Of a stretch of 64,000 bases of DNA, positions 18,177 through 28,990 are shown one piece after another. How positions within the stretch are numbered: the stretch's first letter is position 1; every line of letters begins with the position of its first letter. This DNA is from Streptomyces asiaticus (GTDB lineage Bacteria; Actinomycetota; Actinomycetes; Streptomycetales; Streptomycetaceae), in the NCBI RefSeq assembly GCF_018138715.1, contig NZ_JAGSHX010000006.1, positions 4,340,001-4,404,000 on the forward strand, given 5' to 3'. Both the position numbers and the translations under genes were made by a program. The notes under the pieces are model-generated. The model ran no database searches. It was given only the letters and a program-made list of their open reading frames with translations, and was not told where the DNA came from.

Positions 18177-19181
18177 ATGAAGATCGCTTTCGTAGGCAAG
18201 GGTGGAAGCGGCAAGACCACGCTGTCGTCGCTGTTCATCCGCCATCTCGCCGCCACCCACGCCCCCGTCGTCGCCGTCGACGCCGATATCAATCAGCATC
18301 TGGGTGTGGCACTCGGACTCGACGAGGCGGAGGCCGCCGCCCTGCCCGCGATGGGTGCCCATCTCCCGCTGATCAAGGACTACTTGCGCGGTACGAACCC
18401 CCGGATCGCCTCCGCCGAGACCATGATCAAGACCACCCCGCCGGGCGAGGGCTCGAGGCTGCTGCGGATCGGTGAGGACAACCCCGTCTACCAGGCATGC
18501 GCCCGCACCCTGCCGCTCGACGACGGTTCGGTGCGGCTGATGGCGACCGGCCCCTTCACCGAATCCGACCTCGGTGTCGCCTGCTACCACTCCAAGGTCG
18601 GCGCGATCGAGCTGTGTCTGAACCATCTGGTCGACGGGCGCGGCGAGTTCATCGTCGTCGACATGACGGCGGGCAGCGACTCCTTCGCCTCCGGCCTCTT
18701 CACCCGCTTCGACATGACGTTCCTGGTGGCCGAGCCCACGCGTAAGGGCGTCTCCGTCTACCGCCAGTACAAGGAGTACGCCCGCGACTTCGATGTGGCG
18801 CTCCGGGTGGTCGGCAACAAGGTGCAGGGCCCGGACGACCTGGACTTCCTCCGTGCGGAGGTGGGCGATGACCTGCTGGTCGCGTTCGGCCACTCCGAGT
18901 GGGTCCGGGCGATGGAGAAGGGCCGTGCGCCCCGGTTCGCGGAGCTGGAGGAACCGAACCGCGAGGCGCTGCGGACACTCCAGGGCGCGGTGGACGCCTC
19001 GTACGAGCGGCGCGACTGGCAGCGGTACACCCGCCAGATGGTGCACTTCCATCTCAAGAACGCACAGAGCTGGGGGAACGAGAAGACGGGCGCCGACCTT
19101 GCCGCCCAGGTCGACCCCGCCTTCGGGCTGCGGGAGTTCGCGCCGGAGGAGAGCTCGACGGCTACTCCCGCTCCCGCTTAG
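18177..19181 (+). CDS. MinD/CooC-like P-loop ATPase
   Basis: A 334-residue deviant-Walker ATPase. GKGGSGKTT at residues 7-15 carries the signature Lys8. AVDADINQHLGVALG is the switch region typical of CooC/nickel-insertion ATPases. LMATGPFTESDLGVACYHSK and a VVDMTAGSDSF Walker B follow. The family loads metals into enzymes or positions proteins; the client is unknown and no CO dehydrogenase or hydrogenase gene is nearby. The ATG at 18177 is chosen for its AGGTG site; a GTG six bases earlier is possible. The 3' end overlaps the convergent lipoprotein gene by 20 bases. Confidence 0.8.
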   Translation: MKIAFVGKGGSGKTTLSSLFIRHLAATHAPVVAVDADINQHLGVALGLDEAEAAALPAMGAHLPLIKDYLRGTNPRIASAETMIKTTPPGEGSRLLRIGEDNPVYQACARTLPLDDGSVRLMATGPFTESDLGVACYHSKVGAIELCLNHLVDGRGEFIVVDMTAGSDSFASGLFTRFDMTFLVAEPTRKGVSVYRQYKEYARDFDVALRVVGNKVQGPDDLDFLRAEVGDDLLVAFGHSEWVRAMEKGRAPRFAELEEPNREALRTLQGAVDASYERRDWQRYTRQMVHFHLKNAQSWGNEKTGADLAAQVDPAFGLREFAPEESSTATPAPA

Positions 19182-20520
19182 CCGTCCGCGTGTGGTGCCC
19201 GGACGTCCGCTCGTGCGCCGTTTCGCGATCGGACGTCCGCCCCGGCTCGGCGGCCAGGTAGCCCTTCCAGCCACCCGGCGGCCGCACCCCGACGTCCAGC
19301 ACCCGCAGCTTCTCCAGGACGCGGGGGTTCTGCGCGTCCAGCCAGTCGCCCAGCTGCCTGAAGGAGACGCAGCGCACCCCCTTGCGCGGGCAGACCTTCT
19401 TGATGACGTCCTCCACAGCGCGCATATACGTTCCGCCGTTCCAGGACTCGAAGTGATTGCCGATGAACAGCGGCGCCCGGTTGCCCTTGTACGCCCGGTC
19501 GAAGGCGGCCAGCATGCCGTCGCGCATCGGCCGGCCCCAGGTGGAGCGCTTGGGTCGCTTGCCCTTCTTCTTGCGCGGCTTGTTGGCGAGGAAGTTGTAG
19601 TCCACGGAGAGCGTCTCGAACGCGCGGCCCGGTACCGGGATCTGCTGTAGCGGGAAGTCCCAGATGCCGTGGATCTTGCGGGGCCAGATCTGAAGACCGC
19701 CGGGTGAGCTCGCGTCATAGCGCCAGCCCAGCTTCGCGGCCGCCCGGATCAGGTTCTTCTGCCCCTGGAGACAGGGTGCGCGACCGCCGACGAGCTCCTT
19801 GTCGTAGTCGAAGGGGAGCGGCTTCTCGTGCTTCAGACCCGCGTTGGTCCTCCAGTTCTTGACGAACGACTCGGCCTGCTCGATCTCGCTGGTCCACTGG
19901 CGCGCCGACCAGGTGCCGGCTCCGTGGCGGCGTCCGCAAAAGTGGCCGTTGAAGTGGGTGCCGATCTCATTGCCGTCCAGCCAGGCGCCGCGGAGCTGCT
20001 CCACCGTGGCCCTGATGCCTTCGACGTCGTTGAAGCCGATCGACGAGGCGCCGCGCCGATGCTCAGGCGGATCGTAGAGGTACCGCTTCTCCGCGGGCAG
20101 CAGGTACACCCCGCTGAGGAAGTACGTCATCGTCGCGCCGTACTTCTTGCCGACCGCACGGAAGTGGGAAAACAGCTTCTGCTTGTCCTGGCCGGCGCCG
20201 TCCCAGGAGAAGACGACGAACTGCGGTGGCTTCTCGCCCGGTTCGAGCGGCTCGGCCTTCGGCTGATGGGGCTGGGGGCCGGTGTCGGAGGTCGATCCGT
20301 CGCCGATGAGCCGGATCACCTTCGGAGCCTTGTCCGGATGGATGGGCGCCCCCGGCCCCTTCTGCGGGCTGTCCCTGTCGTGGTCCGAGCCCGCGGTGCC
20401 GCCCGGTCCATGAGTCTGAGGGGAGTCTTCCGAGCAGCCGACCGGCACGGAGAGCGCCACCGCCGCGGCCAGAAGTGCGGTGACGTGTCTTCTGACCCTT
20501 CCGCCTCCTCTGCCTCTCAT
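19162..20520 (-). CDS. Secreted lipoprotein, polysaccharide deacetylase-like
   Basis: A 452-residue exported protein. A basic start and hydrophobic core end in VPVGC, a lipobox-like site, followed by a Ser/Gly/Pro/His-rich linker (about 30-95). The catalytic part begins PPQFVVFSWDGAG, where the NodB domain first Asp pair is expected. GNEIGTHFNGHFCG provides the His-x3-His metal pattern. It is therefore probably a carbohydrate esterase-4 fold protein acting on cell-wall or extracellular glycans, although SWDG differs from the usual TFDD, so activity is uncertain. The ATG at 20518-20520 has GAGGTGG upstream. Confidence 0.75.
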   Translation of the reverse strand: MRGRGGGRVRRHVTALLAAAVALSVPVGCSEDSPQTHGPGGTAGSDHDRDSPQKGPGAPIHPDKAPKVIRLIGDGSTSDTGPQPHQPKAEPLEPGEKPPQFVVFSWDGAGQDKQKLFSHFRAVGKKYGATMTYFLSGVYLLPAEKRYLYDPPEHRRGASSIGFNDVEGIRATVEQLRGAWLDGNEIGTHFNGHFCGRRHGAGTWSARQWTSEIEQAESFVKNWRTNAGLKHEKPLPFDYDKELVGGRAPCLQGQKNLIRAAAKLGWRYDASSPGGLQIWPRKIHGIWDFPLQQIPVPGRAFETLSVDYNFLANKPRKKKGKRPKRSTWGRPMRDGMLAAFDRAYKGNRAPLFIGNHFESWNGGTYMRAVEDVIKKVCPRKGVRCVSFRQLGDWLDAQNPRVLEKLRVLDVGVRPPGGWKGYLAAEPGRTSDRETAHERTSGHHTRTAKRERE

Positions 20521-20798
20521 ACCGCCACCTCGTTCCTCGTGTCTCGCCCTGACCCGGGAGATCCGGCCGGATAGGAGCAAAACTCGCATGAACGGAGAAA
20601 AAGACAGTGGATGACAAGGCGTTTTGAATGACTATTCACCCCGTAGGGGGAATACCAGCCCACTCTCTCCCAAAAGACTTCCCAGCGACTTTACTCGGCA
20701 TTACGATCCATTTACCAACGCTTGGAAGTCAGTACCGCAGTACGCCGTGACCCACGGCCGCGCGCCCATCCGCGACCGAAGCCCCGGAGGAGACGGGA

Positions 20799-22118
20799 AT
20801 GTTGAAGCTCTTGGACCGAATCCACCGGGTCTCCCGCCTCAGACACGGAGATCTCTCCGCCTCGGCCGCCCTCTTCCGATTCGCCGCTCCTCTCTCGCTG
20901 GGTATCGTCTCCGTCTCGCTGGGCATCGCGTCGGCCCGCGGTGCCTCGCTCCGGGCCGGACTCATGGCCGCCGCCGCGGCCCTCGCGGTCGTCCTCCTTG
21001 CGGTGCTCCTCCGACCCTCGGGCTCCCGGCGGCCTTCGGGCTCCCGGCGGGTGGCGCGCTCCGGACGGGCGGCGGCCGATGGACGGGCGGCGCGACGGGT
21101 CGCGGAGGCGGACGGCGCCCGGGCCTGCCGGCCGTGGACGCCTTGGCGTGATCACCACTGCACCCGCCCGGCCACGGCTGCCGCGGGCGTCGGGGCGAGC
21201 GTCGCCGCCGGCGGGGACGCGGGCGGACAGTTGCTCGGCGGGGTGAGCGCGTTCCAGCGCCATACGGCACCGCTGGTCCGCGATGAGCTGGCCCGGCTGG
21301 CGCGGGAGGGGCAGCGGCCCAGCCAGCTGTTCCTCACCTGCGCCGACTCCCGCCTGGTGACCAGCATGATCACCTCAAGCGGCCCCGGCGATCTGTTCAC
21401 CGTGCGCAATGTCGGGAATCTGGTGCCACCACCGGGCGCCGATGACTCCTGCGCCTCGGTGGGGGCGGCGATCGAGTACGCGGTGGAGGTGCTGAAGATC
21501 AGCAGCATCACGGTGTGCGGCCACTCCGGATGCGGTGCGATGCAGGCGCTGCTCGACTCATCGGCGCAGCTCCGCACACCGCCCCAGACCGGGACCTCCC
21601 CCGGCGCAGCCGAGCCATCCGGCGGGCCCGAGTCATCCTCCGGCGGGCCTGGGGCACCCTCCAACGGGCCCGAGGCATCCTCCAACGGGGGCCGGACGCC
21701 GCTGGAGCGCTGGCTGCGCCACGGCAGACCAGCACTGGCGCGGATGGAGCGGATCGGTCGACTGGGGCGCGGCGAGGTCGCCCTGTCGAGCCGGGCGATC
21801 GCCGACGACACGGAGCGGCTGGCGCTGGTCAATGTGAGACAGCAGCTCGGCCATCTGATGGAGCACGGCTGTGTGGCACGGCGAGTGGCGGAGGGCGGGC
21901 TGGCGCTGCACGGCATGTATTTCCAGGTGGCGGAGGCCCAGGCGTATGTCCTGGACACGGGTACGGGGAGGTTTCTGCCCGTCCGCCCGGACCATGGCGC
22001 GCCGATGCCCGTCTGCCTCGCCACCACGGCGGCACCCACCCGGCTTGGAAGCGGCCATTCCGGCGTGGCGGAGCGGGGCGGCGACCCCACCCAGAGTGCC
22101 CTGGAGCTGGGACGGTGA
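20799..22118 (+). CDS. Carbonic anhydrase with remnant of SulP transporter N-terminus
   Basis: A 439-residue protein. The C-terminal ~290 residues are a beta-class carbonic anhydrase: Cys181-x-Asp183-x-Arg185 (CADSR) and His242/Cys245 (GHSGC) give the zinc site. The first ~70 residues (HGDLSASAALF...PLSLGI...GASLRAGLMAAA) resemble the beginning of SulP anion permeases, which in many streptomycetes are fused to this enzyme. Here the roughly 400-residue permease body is missing and replaced by an Arg/Gly/Ser-rich linker. A second Ser/Gly/Pro repeat tract (about 255-300) interrupts the enzyme. The ATG at 20799 has GGAGGAG upstream. Confidence 0.8.
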   Translation: MLKLLDRIHRVSRLRHGDLSASAALFRFAAPLSLGIVSVSLGIASARGASLRAGLMAAAAALAVVLLAVLLRPSGSRRPSGSRRVARSGRAAADGRAARRVAEADGARACRPWTPWRDHHCTRPATAAAGVGASVAAGGDAGGQLLGGVSAFQRHTAPLVRDELARLAREGQRPSQLFLTCADSRLVTSMITSSGPGDLFTVRNVGNLVPPPGADDSCASVGAAIEYAVEVLKISSITVCGHSGCGAMQALLDSSAQLRTPPQTGTSPGAAEPSGGPESSSGGPGAPSNGPEASSNGGRTPLERWLRHGRPALARMERIGRLGRGEVALSSRAIADDTERLALVNVRQQLGHLMEHGCVARRVAEGGLALHGMYFQVAEAQAYVLDTGTGRFLPVRPDHGAPMPVCLATTAAPTRLGSGHSGVAERGGDPTQSALELGR

Positions 22119-22232
22119 CATACGCGACGACAGGTCTAAACCAATTTTCGGCGACAGCCCTTGTCAGGGTGTGCCGTTGGCTGATGAGCTATGGCCTGGG
22201 ACACAACGGACACCCTGGGAATGGGAGATGTC

Positions 22233-24194
<1,962 letters not shown>

Positions 24195-24227
24195 CCGCGC
24201 CACCCGGGGTCAGCACTGCACGACGTA

Positions 24228-24262
24228 CGAGGGGCGCTCCCGCCTGGCGGGGGCGCCCCTCG
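24228..24262 (+). terminator. Terminator after acsA
   Basis: CGAGGGGCGCTCCCGC (24228-24243) and GCGGGGGCGCCCCTCG (24247-24262) form a 16 bp stem with one G-U pair and a three-base loop, 34 bases after the stop codon. Three copies of a 13 bp GGCTGCCGCAGGT-like repeat follow at about 24298-24336. Confidence 0.85.
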
Positions 24263-24432
24263 CGTCGGCTGCCGCCGTAGCGGTCGCGGGCGCCGGGCGG
24301 CTGCCGCAGGTGGCTGCCGCAGGTGGCTGCCGCGTAAAAATTGCGACAAGATGATGGACAGGAGCGCCGGGAAGTCTGGTCGGCATACGCCACACGTGTA
24401 TCCGCACCTCGACCCACCCAGGAGGCCCGCCC

Positions 24433-25824
24433 GTGGCCGCGCCCACCAGCCGCAAGTTCCTCGGACGCCTGTCGCTGCCCGAGCGGACGTTCGTCATCGA
24501 CGCGCTGCGCACCGAGACCGTCGGCGGTGTGATCCTCCTGGTGGCCGCCATCGTGGCGCTGATCCTCGCCAACACCCCGCTCAGCGGCGTCTACGGCGAC
24601 ATCAGGGACTTCTCCTTCGGCCCCGAGGCGCTGCATCTGCGTCTCTCGGTCGCCTCCTGGGCCACCGACGGCCTGCTGACGATCTTCTTCTTCGTCGCCG
24701 GTATCGAGCTCAAGCGCGAGCTGGTCGCGGGCGAGCTGCGCGACCCCAAGGCCGCCGCGCTGCCCGTGATCGCCGCCGTCTGCGGCATGGCCGTGCCCGC
24801 GCTCGTCTATGTCATCGTCAGCGCGAGCGGCGGTGGCAGCCTCAAGGGCTGGGCCGTGCCGACAGCCACCGACATCGCCTTCGCGCTCGCCGTCCTCGCC
24901 GTGATCGGCACCGCGCTGCCCGCCGCGCTGCGCGCCTTCCTGCTCACCCTCGCGGTCGTCGACGACCTCGGCGCGATCCTCATCATCGCGATCTTCTTCA
25001 CCCAGCACATCAACGTCATCGCCCTGATCCTGTCGGTCGCCGCGCTCGCCCTCTTCTGGCTGCTGCACCGCAAGGGCGTCCGGACAGCCTGGATATATGT
25101 CCCGCTCGCCGTGGTGATCTGGGCGCTGATGCACGCCAGCGGTGTGCATGCCACCATCGCCGGCGTCGCGATGGGCCTGATGCTGCGCTGCACCGTACGG
25201 GAGGGTGAGGAGCGTTCCCCCGCCGAGCGCGTCGAGCACCGGGTGCGACCGGTGTCGGCGGGGGTGGCGGTGCCGCTGTTCGCGCTGTTCGCGGCCGGGG
25301 TGCCGCTCTCCGGCGGCGCCGTGGCGGATGTCTTCACCCGCCCGGAGACCCTCGGCGTCGTCCTCGGCCTCGTCGTGGGCAAGGCCGTCGGCGTCTTCGG
25401 CGGCTCCTGGTGCGCCGCCCGCTTCACCAGGGCCGAGCTGAACGAAGACCTGGCCTGGGCCGATGTCTTCGCCGTGGCCGCCCTCGCCGGAATCGGCTTC
25501 ACCGTCTCCCTCCTCATCGACGAGCTCGCCTTCTCCGGTGATCCCACGCTCGCCGAGGAGGTCAAGGCGGCGGTCCTCATCGGCTCGCTGACCGCCGCCC
25601 TGTTCGCCGGGATCCTTCTCAAACTGCGCAACACCACGTACCAGCGGCTGTGTCAGGAGGAGGAGCGGGACGAGGACATGGACGGCATCCCGGATGTCTA
25701 TGAGCTCGACAGCCCCGCGTACCACCTGCGGATGGCCGCCATTCACGAGGCAAAGGCCGCCGAGCACCGACGGCTTGCCGAAGTGGCTGCCGCGAACGAC
25801 TCCGGCGACGATGGTCCGGCATGA
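24433..25824 (+). CDS. nhaA: Na+/H+ antiporter NhaA
   Basis: Exports sodium in exchange for protons. The 463 residues include about 11-12 membrane helices. The ion-binding pair Asp177-Asp178 is seen in LAVVDDLGAI, and the TATDIAFALAVLA segment of the discontinuous helix is intact. IFFFVAGIELKRELVAGEL is the conserved early signature. The tail after residue ~400 is hydrophilic and acidic, longer than in E. coli. The GTG start has an AGGAGG site. It is between acsA and the holin-like gene, all plus strand. Confidence 0.95.
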   Translation: MAAPTSRKFLGRLSLPERTFVIDALRTETVGGVILLVAAIVALILANTPLSGVYGDIRDFSFGPEALHLRLSVASWATDGLLTIFFFVAGIELKRELVAGELRDPKAAALPVIAAVCGMAVPALVYVIVSASGGGSLKGWAVPTATDIAFALAVLAVIGTALPAALRAFLLTLAVVDDLGAILIIAIFFTQHINVIALILSVAALALFWLLHRKGVRTAWIYVPLAVVIWALMHASGVHATIAGVAMGLMLRCTVREGEERSPAERVEHRVRPVSAGVAVPLFALFAAGVPLSGGAVADVFTRPETLGVVLGLVVGKAVGVFGGSWCAARFTRAELNEDLAWADVFAVAALAGIGFTVSLLIDELAFSGDPTLAEEVKAAVLIGSLTAALFAGILLKLRNTTYQRLCQEEERDEDMDGIPDVYELDSPAYHLRMAAIHEAKAAEHRRLAEVAAANDSGDDGPA

Positions 25825-25849
25825 TCTGAGAGGCTTGACACCCGCAGAA

Positions 25850-25985
25850 ATGCGCAGAAGACGTAGCAAGCACTTCAGAAGACACAGCAAGCACTGACGA
25901 CATAACAAGCGCGCACGGCATACCGAGCACTGACGGCGCAGCACGAGCGCAAGACGCACAAGACACGAGCGGTAAGACGCACAAG
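25850..25985. repeat. Imperfect repeats between nhaA and the holin-like gene
   Basis: Several imperfect copies of a motif like AGAAGACACAGCAAGCACT occur (for example near 25855-25874 and 25878-25897), followed by ACATAACAAGCGC and ACGAGCGCAAGACGCACAAGA variants. The stretch is richer in A than its neighbours and contains no frame of note. Confidence 0.55.
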
Positions 25986-26002
25986 AGCAGAGGGAGATGG
26001 CG

Positions 26003-26464
26003 ATGAGCGCAGCCGACGACGGCGGCAACCGCAGCCTCGGCCAGCTGGTGGCGACGGCGACCACCGAGCTGTCGGCGCTGGTGCACGACGAGATCGCGCT
26101 GGCCAAGGCCGAGCTCCGGGTGGGGGCCAAGAAGGCGGCGGTCGGCAGCGGCGCGGGGATGGTGGCCGGGGTGCTGCTGCTGTTCTCGCTGCCGGTGCTG
26201 AGTTTCGCCCTCGCCTACGGGATGCGCTCGTGGACCGGCCTCGGCCTCGCCTGGTGCTTCCTGATCGTGGGCGGGATCTACTGGCTGTTCGCCGGAATCC
26301 TGGGTCTGGTGGCGCTGCTGAAGTTCAAGAAGGTCAAGGCGCCGAAGCGGTCGATCTCCTCGTCCAAGGAGACGGCTGCCGTACTGGGGAGCGTCAAGCC
26401 GCATCCGCGTGCCGGGAGCAATGGCGGACGCCCCGCGCGGGATGTGACACGCTCGTCGGCATGA
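26003..26464 (+). CDS. Holin-like actinobacterial membrane protein (DUF1469 type)
   Basis: About 153 residues. The N-terminus SLGQLVATATTELSALVHDEIALAKAEL is the amphipathic signature of the phage-holin superfamily III / DUF1469 group. Two membrane helices follow (about 52-75 and 82-108), then a basic tail. The second ATG (26003) has GGGAG at correct spacing and is preferred over 25997. The stop overlaps the hydrolase ATG as ATGA, so the two are coupled. Despite the family name there is no phage context; an envelope role is likely. Confidence 0.85.
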   Translation: MSAADDGGNRSLGQLVATATTELSALVHDEIALAKAELRVGAKKAAVGSGAGMVAGVLLLFSLPVLSFALAYGMRSWTGLGLAWCFLIVGGIYWLFAGILGLVALLKFKKVKAPKRSISSSKETAAVLGSVKPHPRAGSNGGRPARDVTRSSA

Positions 26465-27387
26465 CCGCCCCTGATACCTCCGCGTCGGTCGTACGGCTCG
26501 ACGGCCCCTGGACCCACCGGGATGTCGCGGCCAACGGCGCGCGCTTCCACATCGCCGAGCTGGGTGACGGCCCGCTGGTGCTGTTGCTGCACGGCTTTCC
26601 GCAGTTCTGGTGGACCTGGCGGCACCAGCTGCCCGCGCTCGCCGACGCCGGCTACCGCGCGGTCGCGATGGATCTGCGCGGGGTGGGCGGCAGCGACCGT
26701 ACGCCGCGGGGCTACGACCCGGCCAACCTCGCCCTCGACATCACCGGTGTGATCCGCTCGCTGGGCGAGCCGGACGCCGCGCTCGTCGGCCATGACCTGG
26801 GCGGATACCTGGCGTGGACGGCCGCTGTGATGCGGCCGAAGCTGGTGCGGCGACTCGCGGTGGCCTCGATGCCGCATCCCCGCCGCTGGCGTTCGGCGAT
26901 GGTCGCGGACGTCAAGCAGACCGCCGCCGGCTCCCATATCTGGGGTTTCCAGCGGCCCTGGCTGCCCGAGCGCCAGCTGGTCGCGGACGACGCGGCGGCC
27001 GTGGGGCGGCTGCTCCGGGACTGGTCCGGACCGCGGCTGCCCGAGGACGAGGCGGTGGACGTCTACCGGCGGGCGATGTGCATCCCCTCGACCGCGCACT
27101 GCTCGATCGAGCCGTACCGCTGGATGGTGCGGTCGCTGGCGCGGCCGGACGGCTTCCAGTTCAACCGGCGGATGAAGCGGCCGGTGCGGGTGCCGACCCT
27201 GCATCTGCACGGTTCACTCGACCCGGTGATGCGCACCCGCAGCGCGGCGGGCTCCGGGGAGTACGTCGAGGCCCCCTACCGCTGGCGGCTCTTCGACGGG
27301 CTCGGCCACTTCCCCCACGAGGAGGACCCCCGGGCCTTCACCACCGAGCTGATCAACTGGCTGAAGGACCCCGAACCCGACCGCTGA
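26461..27387 (+). CDS. Epoxide hydrolase-like alpha/beta hydrolase
   Basis: A 308-residue alpha/beta hydrolase. The oxyanion motif is HGFP. The nucleophile elbow GHDLGGY has Asp, as in epoxide hydrolases and dehalogenases. A late acidic residue lies in HGSLDPV and the catalytic His in GLGHFPHEE. Position after the holin-like gene parallels ephE in mycobacteria. Translational coupling (ATGA) suggests joint expression with the membrane protein. The substrate is unknown. Confidence 0.88.
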   Translation: MTAPDTSASVVRLDGPWTHRDVAANGARFHIAELGDGPLVLLLHGFPQFWWTWRHQLPALADAGYRAVAMDLRGVGGSDRTPRGYDPANLALDITGVIRSLGEPDAALVGHDLGGYLAWTAAVMRPKLVRRLAVASMPHPRRWRSAMVADVKQTAAGSHIWGFQRPWLPERQLVADDAAAVGRLLRDWSGPRLPEDEAVDVYRRAMCIPSTAHCSIEPYRWMVRSLARPDGFQFNRRMKRPVRVPTLHLHGSLDPVMRTRSAAGSGEYVEAPYRWRLFDGLGHFPHEEDPRAFTTELINWLKDPEPDR

Positions 27388-27775
27388 GCGTCATCGGACG
27401 TACGCATTCCGACCGTGTCCTCACGCGCGAGCGAACATCTGTTTTTCGAACAGCCAATTGCCTGGAGCATACGCCAATTGCCGCAGCCAGCGGCGATTAC
27501 GGACCTTGGGTCAGGGGCACACACCGAGGTATGGGCTGGACGCACGACTACCGTGACGCACCAAACGGCCGCGGCCCCGAGGCCGCCGCTACTGCCAATG
27601 CCGCGCTGAGTGTTTCCGAGCGGGGCGGCTCCGGGCCTACCCAAGGCCATGACCCGAACATCGGGATTCCCCGCATCATCCGCCGCCGGGCCCGGTGGGT
27701 CTCGGCGCGACTGCGCCATCCACGCAGCCGCTAGCACCATCCCTGGCGCGGCCCGGGGCCACAGCGACACGGAAA
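27388..27775. other. Convergent intergenic region with one candidate small ORF
   Basis: Between the hydrolase and marP 3' ends. The first ~120 bases are AT-richer (TTTTTCGAACAG, repeated CCAATTGCC) and could hold a promoter reading toward the small ORF at 27531. No good terminator hairpin was seen. Confidence 0.4.
27531..27734 (+). CDS. Candidate small basic protein, unknown
   Basis: A 67-codon frame starting MGWTHDYRDAPNGRG and ending with an Arg-rich helix (IIRRRARWVSARLRHPRSR). About three quarters of codons end in G or C, lower than neighbouring genes but above the local background. GAGG lies only one base before the ATG, so the ribosome site is poor. No family is recognised. It may be a real small gene driven from the AT-rich stretch just upstream, or chance. 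Confidence 0.35.
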   Translation: MGWTHDYRDAPNGRGPEAAATANAALSVSERGGSGPTQGHDPNIGIPRIIRRRARWVSARLRHPRSR

Positions 27776-28978
27776 CTAGAGGGCACACCCCTGGCTGTCC
27801 ACCGGCTGGTCGGCCGTGCGCCCCTTCTGGATGTCCTTGCTCACCTCGTCCGCCGTCAGCGCGTATCCGGTGTTGGCGTCGTCGAGGGATTTGGCGAAGA
27901 CCACGCCGTACACCCGCCCCTGCGGGGTGAGCAGCGGACCGCCGGAGTTGCCCTGCCGCACCGTCGCGTACAGCGAGTACACATCGCGGTGCACGGTGGA
28001 GCGGCGGTAGATGTCGGGGCCATTGGCCTCGATACGTCCGCGGACGCGGGCCGCGCGCACATCGAAGGCGCCGTTCTCCGGGAAGCCGGCGACGATCGCG
28101 CCATCACCGGTGCGCGCGTCGTCCTGCGCGAATTGCAGCGGCGGGGCCTGTAGCGAGGGCACATCGAGGACCGCGATATCGCGCTTCCAGTCGTAGAGCA
28201 CGACCTTGGCGTCATAGAGCCGGCCCTCGCCGCCTATCTGCACGGTCGGGTCGCTGACGCCGCCGACGACGTGGGCGTTGGTCATGACCCGGTTCGGGGC
28301 GAACACAAAGCCGCTGCCCTCGAGGACCTTGCCGCAGCTGGGAGCGGTGCCGACGACCTTGACGATGCTCTCCTGCGCCCGCGTGGCCACCGGGGACTGG
28401 GCGAGCGCGGGGTCGGGCTGCGGCACCGAGGTGATCGGCTCGTTGGCGAAGGGCGAGAAGACCTGCGGGAAGCCGTTCTGCGCGAGCACGGACGAGAAGT
28501 CGGTGAACCAGGTGTTCGCCTCGTCGGGAACGACGCGGGAGACCCCGAGCAGCACCTTGGAGTCACGGACCTCCCTGCCCAGCGTGGGGAGCGAGGTCTG
28601 GGCCACCAGGGAGCCGATCAGCCAGGCCACCAGCAGCATCGCCAGCACGTTCACCAGCGCGCCGCCGGTCGCGTCCAGGGCGCGCGCCGGTGACCAGGTG
28701 ATGTACCGCCGCAGCTTGTTCCCCAGGTGGGTGGTGGCCGCCTGGCCGACCGAGGCGCACACGATCACCAGAACGATCGCCACCACGGCACCGACGGTGC
28801 CGGGGGACGCCTTGTCGTCGGTGGTGCCGTCCCATATGAGGGGCAGCAGATAGATCGCGATCAGCCCACCTCCGATGAACCCCGTCACCGACAGCACGCC
28901 GACGACGAAACCCTGGCGGTAGCCGACGATCGCGAACCACACGGCGGCGAGCAGCAGCAGGATGTCCAGCACATTCAC
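27776..28978 (-). CDS. marP: MarP-type periplasmic serine protease with CvpA-like membrane domain
   Basis: A 400-residue protein. Four N-terminal membrane helices (about residues 3-125, CvpA-like) are followed by a trypsin-fold domain outside the membrane. The catalytic triad is His236 (TNAHVV), Asp267 (KRDIAVL) and Ser345 (RQGNSGGPL). Cys215 and Cys398 match the disulfide described in M. tuberculosis Rv3671c, which is needed for acid resistance. The GTG at 28976-28978 starts MNVLDILLLL. It forms a minus-strand run with NUDIX and nth, as in mycobacteria; the thioredoxin-like gene found there is absent here. Confidence 0.93.
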   Translation of the reverse strand: MNVLDILLLLAAVWFAIVGYRQGFVVGVLSVTGFIGGGLIAIYLLPLIWDGTTDDKASPGTVGAVVAIVLVIVCASVGQAATTHLGNKLRRYITWSPARALDATGGALVNVLAMLLVAWLIGSLVAQTSLPTLGREVRDSKVLLGVSRVVPDEANTWFTDFSSVLAQNGFPQVFSPFANEPITSVPQPDPALAQSPVATRAQESIVKVVGTAPSCGKVLEGSGFVFAPNRVMTNAHVVGGVSDPTVQIGGEGRLYDAKVVLYDWKRDIAVLDVPSLQAPPLQFAQDDARTGDGAIVAGFPENGAFDVRAARVRGRIEANGPDIYRRSTVHRDVYSLYATVRQGNSGGPLLTPQGRVYGVVFAKSLDDANTGYALTADEVSKDIQKGRTADQPVDSQGCAL

Positions 28979-28990
28979 CGGAACACCGTC

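Noticed and set aside
25997..26464. Phage holin / prophage remnant
   Set aside because: The protein is in the holin-like DUF1469 family but stands among core metabolic genes with no other phage feature.
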